A stretch of 64,000 nt of DNA from UBA1765 sp045615885. GTDB lineage: Bacteria; Fibrobacterota; Fibrobacteria; Fibrobacterales; Fibrobacteraceae. The stretch covers positions 21,862-85,861 of the forward strand of contig JAZLFR010000073.1 of NCBI GenBank assembly GCA_045615885.1, given 5' to 3'. The notes under the pieces were generated by a model. It did not search any database. It had not been told where the DNA came from and worked only from the letters and a program-made list of their open reading frames with translations. Shown piece by piece: positions 53,994 to 62,277 of the stretch. The position numbers were made by a program, and so were the translations under genes. The stretch's first letter is position 1; each line of letters opens with the position of its first letter.

Positions 53994-54482
53994 ATGTATT
54001 CTATCGTTGAAACAGGTGGTTTCCAGTATAAAGTCGAAGCTGGCAAGGCCTACAAGGTTCCTTCCATCGACGCAGCTGTCGGTTCTGAATTGGAGCTCAA
54101 GTCCGTCTTGTTGGTTGCCAATGGCGCTAACGTAGAAATCGGCACCCCTGTCCTTGATAACGCCCTCGTGAAGATCGAAGTTCTCGCTCACGGTAAGGGT
54201 GATACAGTGATCGTCTTCAAGAAGAAGCGTCGTACACGCTACAAGCGTCGTAACGGTCATCGTCAGGGCTACACAGAAGTGCTCGTCACGGAAATCCGCT
54301 CCGGCTCTGAATCCGCAGTAGCAGATGCACAAACAATTACACGTAACCGCGCACGCGTTGCTGCTCTTGCAAAGCAGAAGGAACAGAATGTTCCGATGAC
54401 TCGCAAGCAGAAGATCGCTGCTGGCCTTCCAAAGCCGGCTAAGGTCAAGAAGAACGCACTCCGCAAGGCGAAGGAGGCCTAA
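53994..54482 (+). CDS. rplU: 50S ribosomal protein L21 with long basic C-terminal extension
   Basis: 162 residues. Residues 1-105 are standard L21 (YSIVETGGFQYKVEAG, KKKRRTRYKRRNGHRQGYTE). Typical bacterial L21 ends near residue 103; here a further 57 residues follow, rich in Lys, Arg and Ala, ending KPAKVKKNALRKAKEA. It binds 23S rRNA in the 50S subunit. Ribosome-binding site AAGGA upstream; only 3 bp separate it from rpmA, as usual. Confidence 0.95.
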   Translation: MYSIVETGGFQYKVEAGKAYKVPSIDAAVGSELELKSVLLVANGANVEIGTPVLDNALVKIEVLAHGKGDTVIVFKKKRRTRYKRRNGHRQGYTEVLVTEIRSGSESAVADAQTITRNRARVAALAKQKEQNVPMTRKQKIAAGLPKPAKVKKNALRKAKEA

Positions 54483-54485
54483 TCC

Positions 54486-54746
54486 ATGGCACATAAGAAA
54501 GGTCAAGGCTCAGTTCGTAACGGCCGCGATTCCAACCCGCAATACCTCGGCGTTAAGAAGTATGCAGGCGAAGTAGTTAAGGCTGGTAACATCATCGTTC
54601 GTCAGCGTGGTACCCATTTCCACAAGGGTAACAATGTTGGCCTCGGTAAGGATTTCACTTTGTTCTCTCTCGTAGACGGCGTTGTGAAGTTTGAACGTAT
54701 GGGTGCTGATCGCCAGAAGGTTTCTGTCTATCCGGTAGAAAACTAA
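54486..54746 (+). CDS. rpmA: 50S ribosomal protein L27
   Basis: 86 residues. MAHKKGQGSVRNGRDSNPQ and GTHFHKGNNVGLGKD are the canonical L27 motifs; the N-terminal tail reaches the peptidyl-transferase centre. No cleavable N-terminal extension of the Staphylococcus type is seen. Directly downstream of rplU and followed by a strong terminator at 54773. Confidence 0.97.
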   Translation: MAHKKGQGSVRNGRDSNPQYLGVKKYAGEVVKAGNIIVRQRGTHFHKGNNVGLGKDFTLFSLVDGVVKFERMGADRQKVSVYPVEN

Positions 54747-54772
54747 TAGCGAAGCATTTATCGCCTATAAAG

Positions 54773-54802
54773 ACCGGTCGTTTAAAGCGACCGGTTTTTT
54801 TA
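54773..54802 (+). terminator. Intrinsic terminator after rplU-rpmA
   Basis: 8-bp stem ACCGGTCG / CGACCGGT with a 7-nt loop (54781-54787), followed by a run of seven T. Very convincing. Confidence 0.93.
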
Positions 54803-54914
54803 TTTGCTTTTTTCGCCGTTCAATATTTTTGTATTTTTAGGGAGACTTCGTCATTGCGGGGGTTCCCTGCATTTTTGCTTTTGTTTTTGGCATCTGAACG
54901 AAAATGGATTTGCT

Positions 54915-57242
54915 GTGCGTTTGATTAGACGACTGTTTGCTCTTTTGCTGTTGCCGCTCTTGGCGTTTTCTGTTGTGCCTTTTTTTGCTTGTTCCGATGG
55001 CTCCAGCGGTACTGAGTATGCGTTTGATCGCGAAATCCTCGAAATGAAGGTGCTCCGTAGCTGCAAAGATGCTTCCAGCACGGAATCCTGCTATCGCGTT
55101 GTATTCCGTTACCCGATTGAAACTGCCAAACTCACGCAGTTCCTTGTCTGGATCGATACTACGGTCATTAACGACACGACCCGCTCCGTATCGAAGCATG
55201 CCAAGGCGAATCCGACCCTTACAATCCCCTATGTTGCTGCCGCCGGTTCCTATTACGATACCTTGGATGTTACTGAAAATGTGAAGGAGTTCCTTGGCTA
55301 CGACAGCTTGCAGGTTGCCATTTGGCCAGAATATTCCGGTAGCGGCGACGATGGCCAGGTGCAGCGCGTATTTTTGCATTTTGGCGATGACCAGGCCCCG
55401 GCCATTGTGACTTTGCAGGATTCCGTGTTCATGGACGGTGCCGTGTTTGACTGGGCTCGCCCAACGGACCAGGTGGATTTCTATTCGCCAGAAGTTTTGA
55501 ACGGCCCGATTGCCGGCTATAACATTGTCATCTATGCCATTGACGAAAAGGAAGATATCAGCAAGACGAAAGTGACTATTGTGCGTGCCGGTGGGGTGGA
55601 TTCGACTGGCGGTAAATATTACTTGCGCAACCATCGCTACAAGACGAAAAACGACTCTGTTTGGCTCGATACAACGTCATCTGGCGAAACTCGTTACTTG
55701 CGCCTTGCCATTCCCGATGGCGAAGGCTTTTCCGATGTGGATTCCCTGAACCGTTTCCGTCTGGTTCTTCGCGGCTTGAAGTCTGAATCTCGCTATACGA
55801 TTGGCATTACGAGTTACGATTCCTCCGGCAATTATTCCGGTTCCATCGTTTCTGCCGAATACAACCAGATGTTCATTACGACCGACAAGGTCGCTCCGCG
55901 CATGGGAACGAAACTCTTTTTCTTTGAAGATTCCCTGAACCCGGGGTTTGCCCGTTTGGATTCCAACAACCGCGTGCGCATTTTCTTTAGCAAGAGCATT
56001 GATCCGTTCTTGGACAATGGGCACATTCGGGAAGATTCCGTTTTGGTTGTGCCAGATACCTGTGTGGAATTTTTGTGCTATAGAAATGTTCGCGCATACC
56101 AGGTGGATCGCTACATTGGCTCTGACTGGGTTCGCCTGACTGAAGCCGGCGGTGAAGTTGCCAATCGCTATAAGGATCTGTATGTTGCCTCGGCAGATAC
56201 GTTCAAGTGGGCCGATTTCGGCAATTTTGCGGTGGATACGATTCGCTGGGTTTCTCCAGGCGATACGTTGATTTTGCGAGTCCGCTCCATTGACTCTTCG
56301 GGTTACTATTCCAGGGCATTGATCGATACGATACTGGTCTCGAATGCGGATACTTCTGGACTGGTATGCCCAGACGGTTTTTTGCCTGTGACTACTGATT
56401 CTTCCAGCTTCTGCATGGAACGGTTCGAACATCGCGACTCTACGGGTGCTTTCATGACCGATTTGCTGCATTCCGAAGCGGAGGAGGCTTGCGAAGCAGT
56501 TTCTGCGTCGGGCTTCAAGGTTACGCTTTGCAAGGAACGCGACTGGGAACTGGCCTGCCTTTCTGGCGGTACGTCTTCTTATGGCGTGATCGAAGAAGAA
56601 ACCCTTGCCGCTTCAGAATACCTGTATACAAACTGCAATGTGGCTACGGGTGATTCTGCGGGCGCTGCAGACATAGCCAAGCGCAGTTACAAGTGCGCAA
56701 GCAAGAGCGGCCTTCGCGACCTGCCCGGCCAGTACCAGGAATGGGTGCTCGGCCGCTCCGAAGATACGCTGGAACTTTTGAAGGGCTCAAGCTACAGACC
56801 TTACGATGGTCTGGACCGCGAATCTATTTCCCTATGCACGAACCGTTTCTTCCCGTTCTACACGCGCAAGAATTACGTGAAGGATACGACGGTCTACCTC
56901 TATCGCAGCGGTGCCGTCGTTGATACCAGTTTCGTTTTGGATACCGCCCGTACGCTGTACAAAACTTTGACTCAAAAGGATTTCAAGGATACGCTCCAGT
57001 TCTTTGCCGTTATAAACCCAGCTTCCGGAAAAACAGTTGGTTATGACTATGCTCCGATTGCAGAATACCGCAATGGAGGCGATGCCTGGCTGAAGGAAGT
57101 TGCCGGGAACATGGAATACAAGCCGGACCATGTTGAGGTTGTATTCATGCTGAACGGAACAAAACCATATAAGGGAGTTTCTGCATTCTACAAGAATTCT
57201 GCAATTTCCTTTAGGTGCTGCGCCTACCCGGACGATGGATAA
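54915..57242 (+). CDS. Large lipoprotein with C-terminal SUMF1-like domain
   Basis: 775 residues from the GTG at 54915, chosen because the signal peptide RLIRRLFALLLLPLLAFSVV and lipobox FFAC start there; in-frame sequence upstream overlaps the rpmA terminator. The mature protein is beta-rich with fibronectin-like segments (about 90-450). The last third has FCMERFEHRDSTGAFMTDLL and TLCKERDWELACLSGG, reminiscent of formylglycine-generating-enzyme/sulfatase-modifying (SUMF1) domains. Probably an outer-membrane surface lipoprotein. No good ribosome-binding site is seen before the GTG, so the exact start is uncertain. Confidence 0.7.
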   Translation: MRLIRRLFALLLLPLLAFSVVPFFACSDGSSGTEYAFDREILEMKVLRSCKDASSTESCYRVVFRYPIETAKLTQFLVWIDTTVINDTTRSVSKHAKANPTLTIPYVAAAGSYYDTLDVTENVKEFLGYDSLQVAIWPEYSGSGDDGQVQRVFLHFGDDQAPAIVTLQDSVFMDGAVFDWARPTDQVDFYSPEVLNGPIAGYNIVIYAIDEKEDISKTKVTIVRAGGVDSTGGKYYLRNHRYKTKNDSVWLDTTSSGETRYLRLAIPDGEGFSDVDSLNRFRLVLRGLKSESRYTIGITSYDSSGNYSGSIVSAEYNQMFITTDKVAPRMGTKLFFFEDSLNPGFARLDSNNRVRIFFSKSIDPFLDNGHIREDSVLVVPDTCVEFLCYRNVRAYQVDRYIGSDWVRLTEAGGEVANRYKDLYVASADTFKWADFGNFAVDTIRWVSPGDTLILRVRSIDSSGYYSRALIDTILVSNADTSGLVCPDGFLPVTTDSSSFCMERFEHRDSTGAFMTDLLHSEAEEACEAVSASGFKVTLCKERDWELACLSGGTSSYGVIEEETLAASEYLYTNCNVATGDSAGAADIAKRSYKCASKSGLRDLPGQYQEWVLGRSEDTLELLKGSSYRPYDGLDRESISLCTNRFFPFYTRKNYVKDTTVYLYRSGAVVDTSFVLDTARTLYKTLTQKDFKDTLQFFAVINPASGKTVGYDYAPIAEYRNGGDAWLKEVAGNMEYKPDHVEVVFMLNGTKPYKGVSAFYKNSAISFRCCAYPDDG

Positions 57243-57279
57243 TTAACAATTAATAATTAAGAATTAATAATTAAGAATT
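57241..57279 (+). repeat. AATTAAN heptad repeat directly before hemB
   Basis: AATTAAC, AATTAAT, AATTAAG, AATTAAT, AATTAAG, then AATT and the ATG at 57280: five complete 7-nt units. The first bases overlap the stop of the lipoprotein gene. No separate ribosome-binding site is visible for hemB, so the repeat occupies the 5' leader. Confidence 0.85.
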
Positions 57280-58278
57280 ATGTCAAATTTTAAAATGCCT
57301 TTGATTCGTCGCCCGCGCCGCAATCGCAAGTGCCAGGCCGTGCGTGACATGCTTGCCGAAACCAAGCTTACCGTTTCTGACCTTGTGTACCCGGTTTTCA
57401 TCATGGAAGGCGAAAACAAGGAAGAAGAAATTTCCTCTATGCCGGGCATTACCCGCAAGTCAGTTGACAGGCTTCTCGTTGAACTGGAGGAAGTCGTTGC
57501 CCTCGGCATTCCGGCTATCGCTCCGTTCCCGGCAATTGCCGACGAAAAGAAGGACCCGAAGGCTACCGCGTCTTATGACCCGAACGGCCTTGTGCAGCGC
57601 TGCGTGCGCGAAGTCAAGAAGGCCTTCCCGAAGCTCATCGTAATGACTGACATTGCGCTTGACCCGTTCAACTCCGACGGTCACGACGGCATCGTTTCTG
57701 AAACCGGTGAAATCTTGAACGACGATACCGTTGAAGTGCTCTGCAAGATGGCAGTGAGCCACGCCGAAGCTGGCGCCGATTTCGTTTGCCCGTCCGACAT
57801 GATGGATGGCCGCATCGGTGCTATCCGCGAAGCACTCGACGACGCAGGTTTTGAAAACACTAGCATCATGGCTTATAGTGCAAAGTACGCTTCTGCATTC
57901 TACGGCCCGTTCCGCGATGCCCTTGCAAGCGCCCCGAAGGAAGGCGACAAGAAGACTTACCAGATGGACCCGGCAAACTCCAAGGAAGCGATTCTTGAAG
58001 TGCAGCTCGACATTGAAGAAGGTGCCGATGTCGTGATGGTGAAGCCGGCCTCCGCCTACCTCGATGTGCTCTACCGCATTTCTTCTACGTTCGACGTTCC
58101 GGTTTCTACCTACCATGTGAGCGGTGAATACTCCATGATCATGGCTGCCGCACAGAACGGCTGGATCGACAAGGATGCCGTGATGATGGAATCGCTCCTT
58201 GCGTTCAAGCGTGCAGGAGCAAACTTTATTTGGACGTATTTTGCAAAGGATGCAGCACGCCTCCTTCAAAAAAACTAA
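57280..58278 (+). CDS. hemB: Delta-aminolevulinic acid dehydratase (porphobilinogen synthase)
   Basis: 332 residues. Condenses two 5-aminolevulinate molecules in tetrapyrrole synthesis. Motifs: RRPRRNRKCQAVRDML, FIMEGENKEEEISSMPG, DIALDPFNSDGHDG in place of the cysteine-rich zinc site of some orthologues (so likely a Mg-dependent form), and the catalytic lysines in IMAYSAKYASAFYGPFRDA and VMVKPASAYLD. The ATG lies immediately after a heptad repeat with no Shine-Dalgarno sequence. Confidence 0.95.
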   Translation: MSNFKMPLIRRPRRNRKCQAVRDMLAETKLTVSDLVYPVFIMEGENKEEEISSMPGITRKSVDRLLVELEEVVALGIPAIAPFPAIADEKKDPKATASYDPNGLVQRCVREVKKAFPKLIVMTDIALDPFNSDGHDGIVSETGEILNDDTVEVLCKMAVSHAEAGADFVCPSDMMDGRIGAIREALDDAGFENTSIMAYSAKYASAFYGPFRDALASAPKEGDKKTYQMDPANSKEAILEVQLDIEEGADVVMVKPASAYLDVLYRISSTFDVPVSTYHVSGEYSMIMAAAQNGWIDKDAVMMESLLAFKRAGANFIWTYFAKDAARLLQKN

Positions 58279-58308
58279 GTTTGTTTCAACTTTTTAAGAC
58301 AGGTGAAT

Positions 58309-59406
58309 ATGCGTAAATTGTCACTTTTGTTGATTGGTCTTGCTAGCGCCGCCGCTTTTGCTGCAGCTCCTCCAAAGACTTGGGATGCTATTTTCGGTGC
58401 TGCTGGCGAAGGTGACTATTCCAGCGCAAAGATCGTGAACGACATTCGCTTTACCAAATACGAACTGTATGGCGAAAAGCAGCAGCTTACGTTCAAGGTC
58501 AAGAGCGACAACTTTGAATTCATGGTCGCTGGCGATGTTCGCGTTTCTAAGGATGTGATCGACCAGGGCTTCTATGCAAGCTGTAACCAGACCAAGGAAG
58601 TGTGGGTTTCTTACTTTAACCGTCCGAAGAACTTCAAGAAGCAGACTTTGATTGTTGAAGTGAAGGGAGTGGACCTTGCTTGCGGCGATGACCTCTATGC
58701 AATTCATAACATGAAGATCAAGTTCCCGAATCCGGAAGCGCAGGAATGGTGGAAGCTTACTTTTGAACATAGGGAAAAGCGCGACCGCGATGAACTGGCT
58801 CGTTTCCGCCAGGACGAACAGGACAAGCGTTCCCTGATCCGTACCAAGTCAGAAATGATTACGGACCCGCGCGATGGCCAGCAGTATCGCGTAATCGACA
58901 TCGATGGCCGCCGTTGGTTTGCGCAGAACGTGAACTTCAAGGTAGACGGCGAATCTTGGTGCTATGAAGACCAGGAATCCTATTGCACCCGCAGTGGACG
59001 CCTCTATACTTTCGAAGGCGCACGCAAGGCTTGCCCGGTTGGCTGGCATTTGCCGCGTGACCGTGAATGGACCGACATGTTGACCGGCCTTACCAAATGC
59101 TACGACGGCGTTCAGAAGTGCGGAGCATTTGCAGCGAAGATGAAGGCTACCACCGGCTGGCAGGGCGGTGGCGGTACCGACGAATACGGCTTTACCGTGT
59201 TCTCTTCGGGCTACCGCAAAAAGATCGGCAAGACAATCGTGAAGTACGAGGATATGGGTGAATATGCCGGTTTCTGGTCTGCGCAGAATGGCCGCAACGA
59301 AACACTCTGGCTCTGGTCCATGGGCCGCATGAGCGACCAGATGGTTCGCCAGCTTGTGCAGAACAAGGAAAACGCCTACTCCGTGCGTTGCGTGGAAGGT
59401 GACTAA
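58309..59406 (+). CDS. Secreted FISUMP-domain protein
   Basis: 365 residues from ATG 58309 (AGGTG upstream). Signal peptide LSLLLIGLASAAAFAAA. An N-terminal region to about 165 is followed by the Fibrobacter succinogenes major paralogous domain: DPRDGQQYRVIDIDGRRWFA, CPVGWHLPRDREWTDMLTGL, and YGFTVFSSGYR, AGFWSAQNGRNETLWLWSM with conserved cysteines, ending SVRCVEGD. The domain is related to SUMF1/lectin-like folds and is found in many surface proteins of this genus. Role unknown. It is the best taxonomic marker in the window. Confidence 0.88.
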   Translation: MRKLSLLLIGLASAAAFAAAPPKTWDAIFGAAGEGDYSSAKIVNDIRFTKYELYGEKQQLTFKVKSDNFEFMVAGDVRVSKDVIDQGFYASCNQTKEVWVSYFNRPKNFKKQTLIVEVKGVDLACGDDLYAIHNMKIKFPNPEAQEWWKLTFEHREKRDRDELARFRQDEQDKRSLIRTKSEMITDPRDGQQYRVIDIDGRRWFAQNVNFKVDGESWCYEDQESYCTRSGRLYTFEGARKACPVGWHLPRDREWTDMLTGLTKCYDGVQKCGAFAAKMKATTGWQGGGGTDEYGFTVFSSGYRKKIGKTIVKYEDMGEYAGFWSAQNGRNETLWLWSMGRMSDQMVRQLVQNKENAYSVRCVEGD

Positions 59407-59426
59407 TAGCTTTATGATTTTTTAGG

Positions 59427-59455
59427 GCGCAGGCTAAAAACCTGCGTCTTTTTTT
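59427..59455 (+). terminator. Intrinsic terminator after the FISUMP gene
   Basis: Stem CGCAGG / CCTGCG (59428-59433 and 59441-59446) with a 7-nt loop and a run of T following. Confidence 0.85.
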
Positions 59456-59456
59456 A

Positions 59457-59471
59457 TATATTCAAAGTATG
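59457..59471 (+). promoter_or_regulatory. TATATT box 6 bp before the alarmone hydrolase start
   Basis: TATATT at 59457-59462, then CAAAGT and ATG at 59469; the context TATATT-NN-AAGTATGG equals that at 13346. Would place the transcript start at or next to the ATG. No ribosome-binding site is visible. Confidence 0.4.
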
Positions 59472-60026
59472 GATACGGAACTTTTTGACAGGGCTGCAAA
59501 GTTTGCTATTGATGCTCACCGTGGTGTGGAACGCCGCGGCAAGGGTTTACCGTATGTGCTGCACCCGATGGAGGCTGCAAGCATTGTCGCCACGATGACG
59601 ACCGACCAGGAACTGCTTGCAGCAACGATTTTGCACGATGTTGTAGAAGATACCGATGTGAGTGTCGATGATATTGCACAAAATTTTGGCCCACGCGTAG
59701 CGGCACTCGTTGCCTACGAAAGCGATTGCGAAATAGCCGGGAGTTCAGAGTCCACCTGGCGCGAGCGTAAGCGCATTGGAATTGAACGCATTGCAAGTGC
59801 TACACGCGAAGAACAGATGATTTCTATGGGCGACAAGCTTTCTAACATGCGTATCATAGCACGCGACTATGCGGCGATTGGCGAATCGCTCTGGGATCGT
59901 TTTCACATAAAGGAAAAATCGCAGCACAAGTGGCGCTACGAAGCTCTGGTAGAAGCCTTTAGGCCGCTTGCAGATACCGATGCGTACAAAGAATTTAAAC
60001 AGTTGGTAGAACAAGTTTTTATTTAG
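59469..60026 (+). CDS. Small alarmone hydrolase (HD domain, (p)ppGpp pyrophosphohydrolase-like)
   Basis: 185 residues. The HD fold of RelA/SpoT hydrolases is clear: FAIDAHRGVERRGKGLPY, HPMEAASI, LHDVVEDTDV (the HD pair with EDT motif) and MGDKLSNM, all metal or substrate residues. There is no synthetase or regulatory domain, so it is a stand-alone small alarmone hydrolase like MESH1. It is followed 10 bp later by a synthetase-domain gene, so the pair is a split version of a bifunctional Rel. Degrades (p)ppGpp or related alarmones. Confidence 0.88.
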   Translation: MDTELFDRAAKFAIDAHRGVERRGKGLPYVLHPMEAASIVATMTTDQELLAATILHDVVEDTDVSVDDIAQNFGPRVAALVAYESDCEIAGSSESTWRERKRIGIERIASATREEQMISMGDKLSNMRIIARDYAAIGESLWDRFHIKEKSQHKWRYEALVEAFRPLADTDAYKEFKQLVEQVFI

Positions 60027-60036
60027 GTAGGTTATT

Positions 60037-61110
60037 ATGGATTTGCATTGCCAAGAAATGATGGACGACTTCTTGAAGAAGGAACCCGTTTTCAAAAAAG
60101 CCCGTGAGTTTATACAGGCAAAGCTCAAGGAGCTTATGGACGAAAACGGCATTTATGTCGTTGCCATTGAATCACGTGTGAAAGACCCGAAGAGCTTGGA
60201 AGGAAAGCTCGAACGCAAGGGTTACAAGTATAATTCCATAGACGATATCACGGACCTTGTCGGTGCGCGCATCATCACTTTCTACACTACGGAAGTCGAT
60301 AAAATCGCCTCCATAGTGGCAAAGACTTTTGATGTGGACTGGAATGAGTCCATAGACAAGCGCAAGTCGCATTCCATAGACCAGTTCGGCTACATGTCGC
60401 TGCATTACATTTGCCGCATTCCAAAGGAACTTTACTGCGATCCGGAACATCCTTTAATCAATTCGTTCCGTTTTGAAATCCAGATGCGCACTGCCTTGCA
60501 GCATGTTTGGTCGACTGTGGACCATGACTTTGGCTACAAGACAAGTATCGAAGTGCCGCCGCAGTATGCCCGCAAGCTGATCCGCCTTGCGAGCCTCCTT
60601 GAAGTTGCCGATGAAGAGTTTTCTGAATTGTTGAATGAAATCACGGAGTACCGTCGCAATATCCAGAAGCTCATCAGTTGCGGTAGCCTGGATCAGATTC
60701 CGCTCAGCCTCGATAGCTTGAAGGCTTACTTTGATACAAATCCTTTGCAAGAGTTGAATGACCGCATAGCAAGCATAAACAATGCAGAAATCGTTGGCGC
60801 AAACTTTGAACCGTACTTGCCTGCGCTCAGGGAAATAGGCATCGAAACGCTTGCTGATTTCAACAATTTGCTGAAGGATTGTTCTGACGATGCGTTCCAC
60901 CTTGCAGCGATGCAGCTTGGGCAGACCGACCTGGACATTCTCTCTGCGACGGTAGGTCTTAGAAACCTTTGTGCAATCCACATTCTGAAGTCTGGCAAGG
61001 GCCTTGGTGAACTTGCACGGTTCTTTAGCATGGTCGATGGCAAAAATGGCTCTGGTTCGCGCCTTGCTGAAACTATCATGAAATACGCCGAAAAGCTGAA
61101 CTTGGCTTAA
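60037..61110 (+). CDS. RelA/SpoT-synthetase-domain protein (alarmone synthetase-like)
   Basis: 357 residues. Synthetase motifs: ESRVKDPKSLEGKLERKG, ITDLVGARIITFY, SIDQFGYMSLHYI and FEIQMRTALQHVWSTVDHDF. No HD or TGS/ACT domain. The C-terminal 140 residues (from about 215) are helical with a repeated SxxxLxxLxN pattern and no recognised domain, making the protein longer than typical small alarmone synthetases. Coupled to the hydrolase gene 10 bp upstream, whose product may control it. Confidence 0.85.
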   Translation: MDLHCQEMMDDFLKKEPVFKKAREFIQAKLKELMDENGIYVVAIESRVKDPKSLEGKLERKGYKYNSIDDITDLVGARIITFYTTEVDKIASIVAKTFDVDWNESIDKRKSHSIDQFGYMSLHYICRIPKELYCDPEHPLINSFRFEIQMRTALQHVWSTVDHDFGYKTSIEVPPQYARKLIRLASLLEVADEEFSELLNEITEYRRNIQKLISCGSLDQIPLSLDSLKAYFDTNPLQELNDRIASINNAEIVGANFEPYLPALREIGIETLADFNNLLKDCSDDAFHLAAMQLGQTDLDILSATVGLRNLCAIHILKSGKGLGELARFFSMVDGKNGSGSRLAETIMKYAEKLNLA

Positions 61111-61149
61111 GGCGCATTTTCATTCCCCCAAAATAATCGCCAAAAAAGA

Positions 61150-61174
61150 AACGCTCGGCAAATTGCCGAGCGTT
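61150..61174. terminator. Bidirectional terminator between the synthetase gene and rpsD
   Basis: 12-bp self-complementary AACGCTCGGCAA / TTGCCGAGCGTT around one central base (effectively a 10-bp stem with a 5-nt loop). T-rich runs occur on both sides, so it can end both convergent transcripts. Confidence 0.88.
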
Positions 61175-61210
61175 CCTTTTTGAACTTTTTGAAAGTCCGA
61201 GTCGAACCTA

Positions 61211-61813
61211 TTAGCGAGAATAGTATTCAACAACGAGCTGTTCTTCAAGCTTCACTGGGATCTGATCGCGGAGCGGGAAAGCAACGAGCTTGCCTTCGAG
61301 CTTGTTAGCGTCAACAGCTACGTATTCCGGAGCTGCCGGTGCGTTTGCGATAGCGTCCTTGATCTGTGCATGTTCCTTGGACTGTTCGCGAACTGCGATA
61401 ACGTCGCCGGCCTTGATCTGGGTGCTCGGGCTGAAGCTGCGACGGCCGTTCACTGTGAAGTGACCGTGTGCAACATACTGACGGGCTGCGAAGATTGTGC
61501 GTGCGAAACCCATGCGGAATACAAGGGCGTCGAGGCGAGTTTCAAGGATGATCATCAAGTTGTCACCTGCAGAACCGTCACGGCGGTTGGCTTCGGTATA
61601 AGCCTTAGACAACTGAGCTTCGGAAATGTTGTAGGTGAAACGAAGGCGCTGCTTTTCAACGAGCTGCTGCTTGTACACAGATGCAGACTTCTTGCGAGTC
61701 TGGCCATGCTGACCAGGAGCAAAATTGCGGCGGTCAAGTGCCTTCTGGGTCTTTTGGGTTACTGCGTATCCAAGGGAACGGGCTACTTTGCCTTTTGGTC
61801 CACGGAATGCCAT
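61211..61813 (-). CDS. rpsD: 30S ribosomal protein S4
   Basis: 200 residues. Family motifs NFAPGQHGQTRKK, RLRFTYNISEAQL, LETRLDALVFRMGFA and the S4 RNA-binding domain (ARQYVAHGHFTVNGRR). Lacks the zinc-binding cysteines found at the N-terminus in some S4 proteins. Binds 16S rRNA early in 30S assembly and often represses its own operon. Here it is a single gene, away from the usual rpsM-rpsK-rpsD-rpoA cluster. Confidence 0.96.
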   Translation of the reverse strand: MAFRGPKGKVARSLGYAVTQKTQKALDRRNFAPGQHGQTRKKSASVYKQQLVEKQRLRFTYNISEAQLSKAYTEANRRDGSAGDNLMIILETRLDALVFRMGFARTIFAARQYVAHGHFTVNGRRSFSPSTQIKAGDVIAVREQSKEHAQIKDAIANAPAAPEYVAVDANKLEGKLVAFPLRDQIPVKLEEQLVVEYYSR

Positions 61814-61956
61814 AAATATACCTCGAAAGGAAGCTCTTTAGTGAAAACTGCAAGTTGGCAGAGCTTGGCGCGACCTGCAGCAATTGGTACACCAAATATA
61901 GTAAAGATTTTTGAAAATTGTTTGCCTTTTGCAAGTTCTTTATTAGATTTAGGGGT

Positions 61957-62277
61957 ATGGAAGAAAGAAGTACGCTTGTTTACTCTACCGGCATAGGCCG
62001 AATCAAGGAAGAAAAACCTGCCAAGGTCGCTCCAAAGACCGACGGCACGGTGCGCATTATGCTCAAGCGCCTGGGTGGCGGCAAAATGTTGAGCGTAGTT
62101 TCTGGCGTTCCTCTGGATGAGGTCGGGCTCAAGGATCTGTGCTCAACGCTCAAGCGCAAGTGCGGCACCGGTGGCAGCGTCAAGGATTTTGCAATCGAAA
62201 TCCAGGGCGACAAGCGTGAAATTTTGAAGGCTTCCCTGGAAGCTCAGGGTTACAAGGTAAAACTCGCCGGTGGCTAG
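61957..62277 (+). CDS. YciH/SUI1-family translation factor
   Basis: 106 residues from ATG 61957 (AGGGG upstream). The SUI1/eIF1 fold motifs are RIMLKRLGGGKMLSVVSG, LKDLCSTLKRKCGTGGSVKD and IEIQGDKREIL. Bacterial YciH-type proteins are thought to influence start-codon or initiator-tRNA selection. The stop overlaps the GTG of the next gene by 8 bp, suggesting coupling. Confidence 0.88.
   Translation: MEERSTLVYSTGIGRIKEEKPAKVAPKTDGTVRIMLKRLGGGKMLSVVSGVPLDEVGLKDLCSTLKRKCGTGGSVKDFAIEIQGDKREILKASLEAQGYKVKLAGG

Noticed and set aside
54837..55634. 265-codon minus-strand ORF under the lipoprotein gene
   Set aside because: Opposite a lipoprotein with signal peptide and lipobox; low-complexity translation and no ribosome-binding site.
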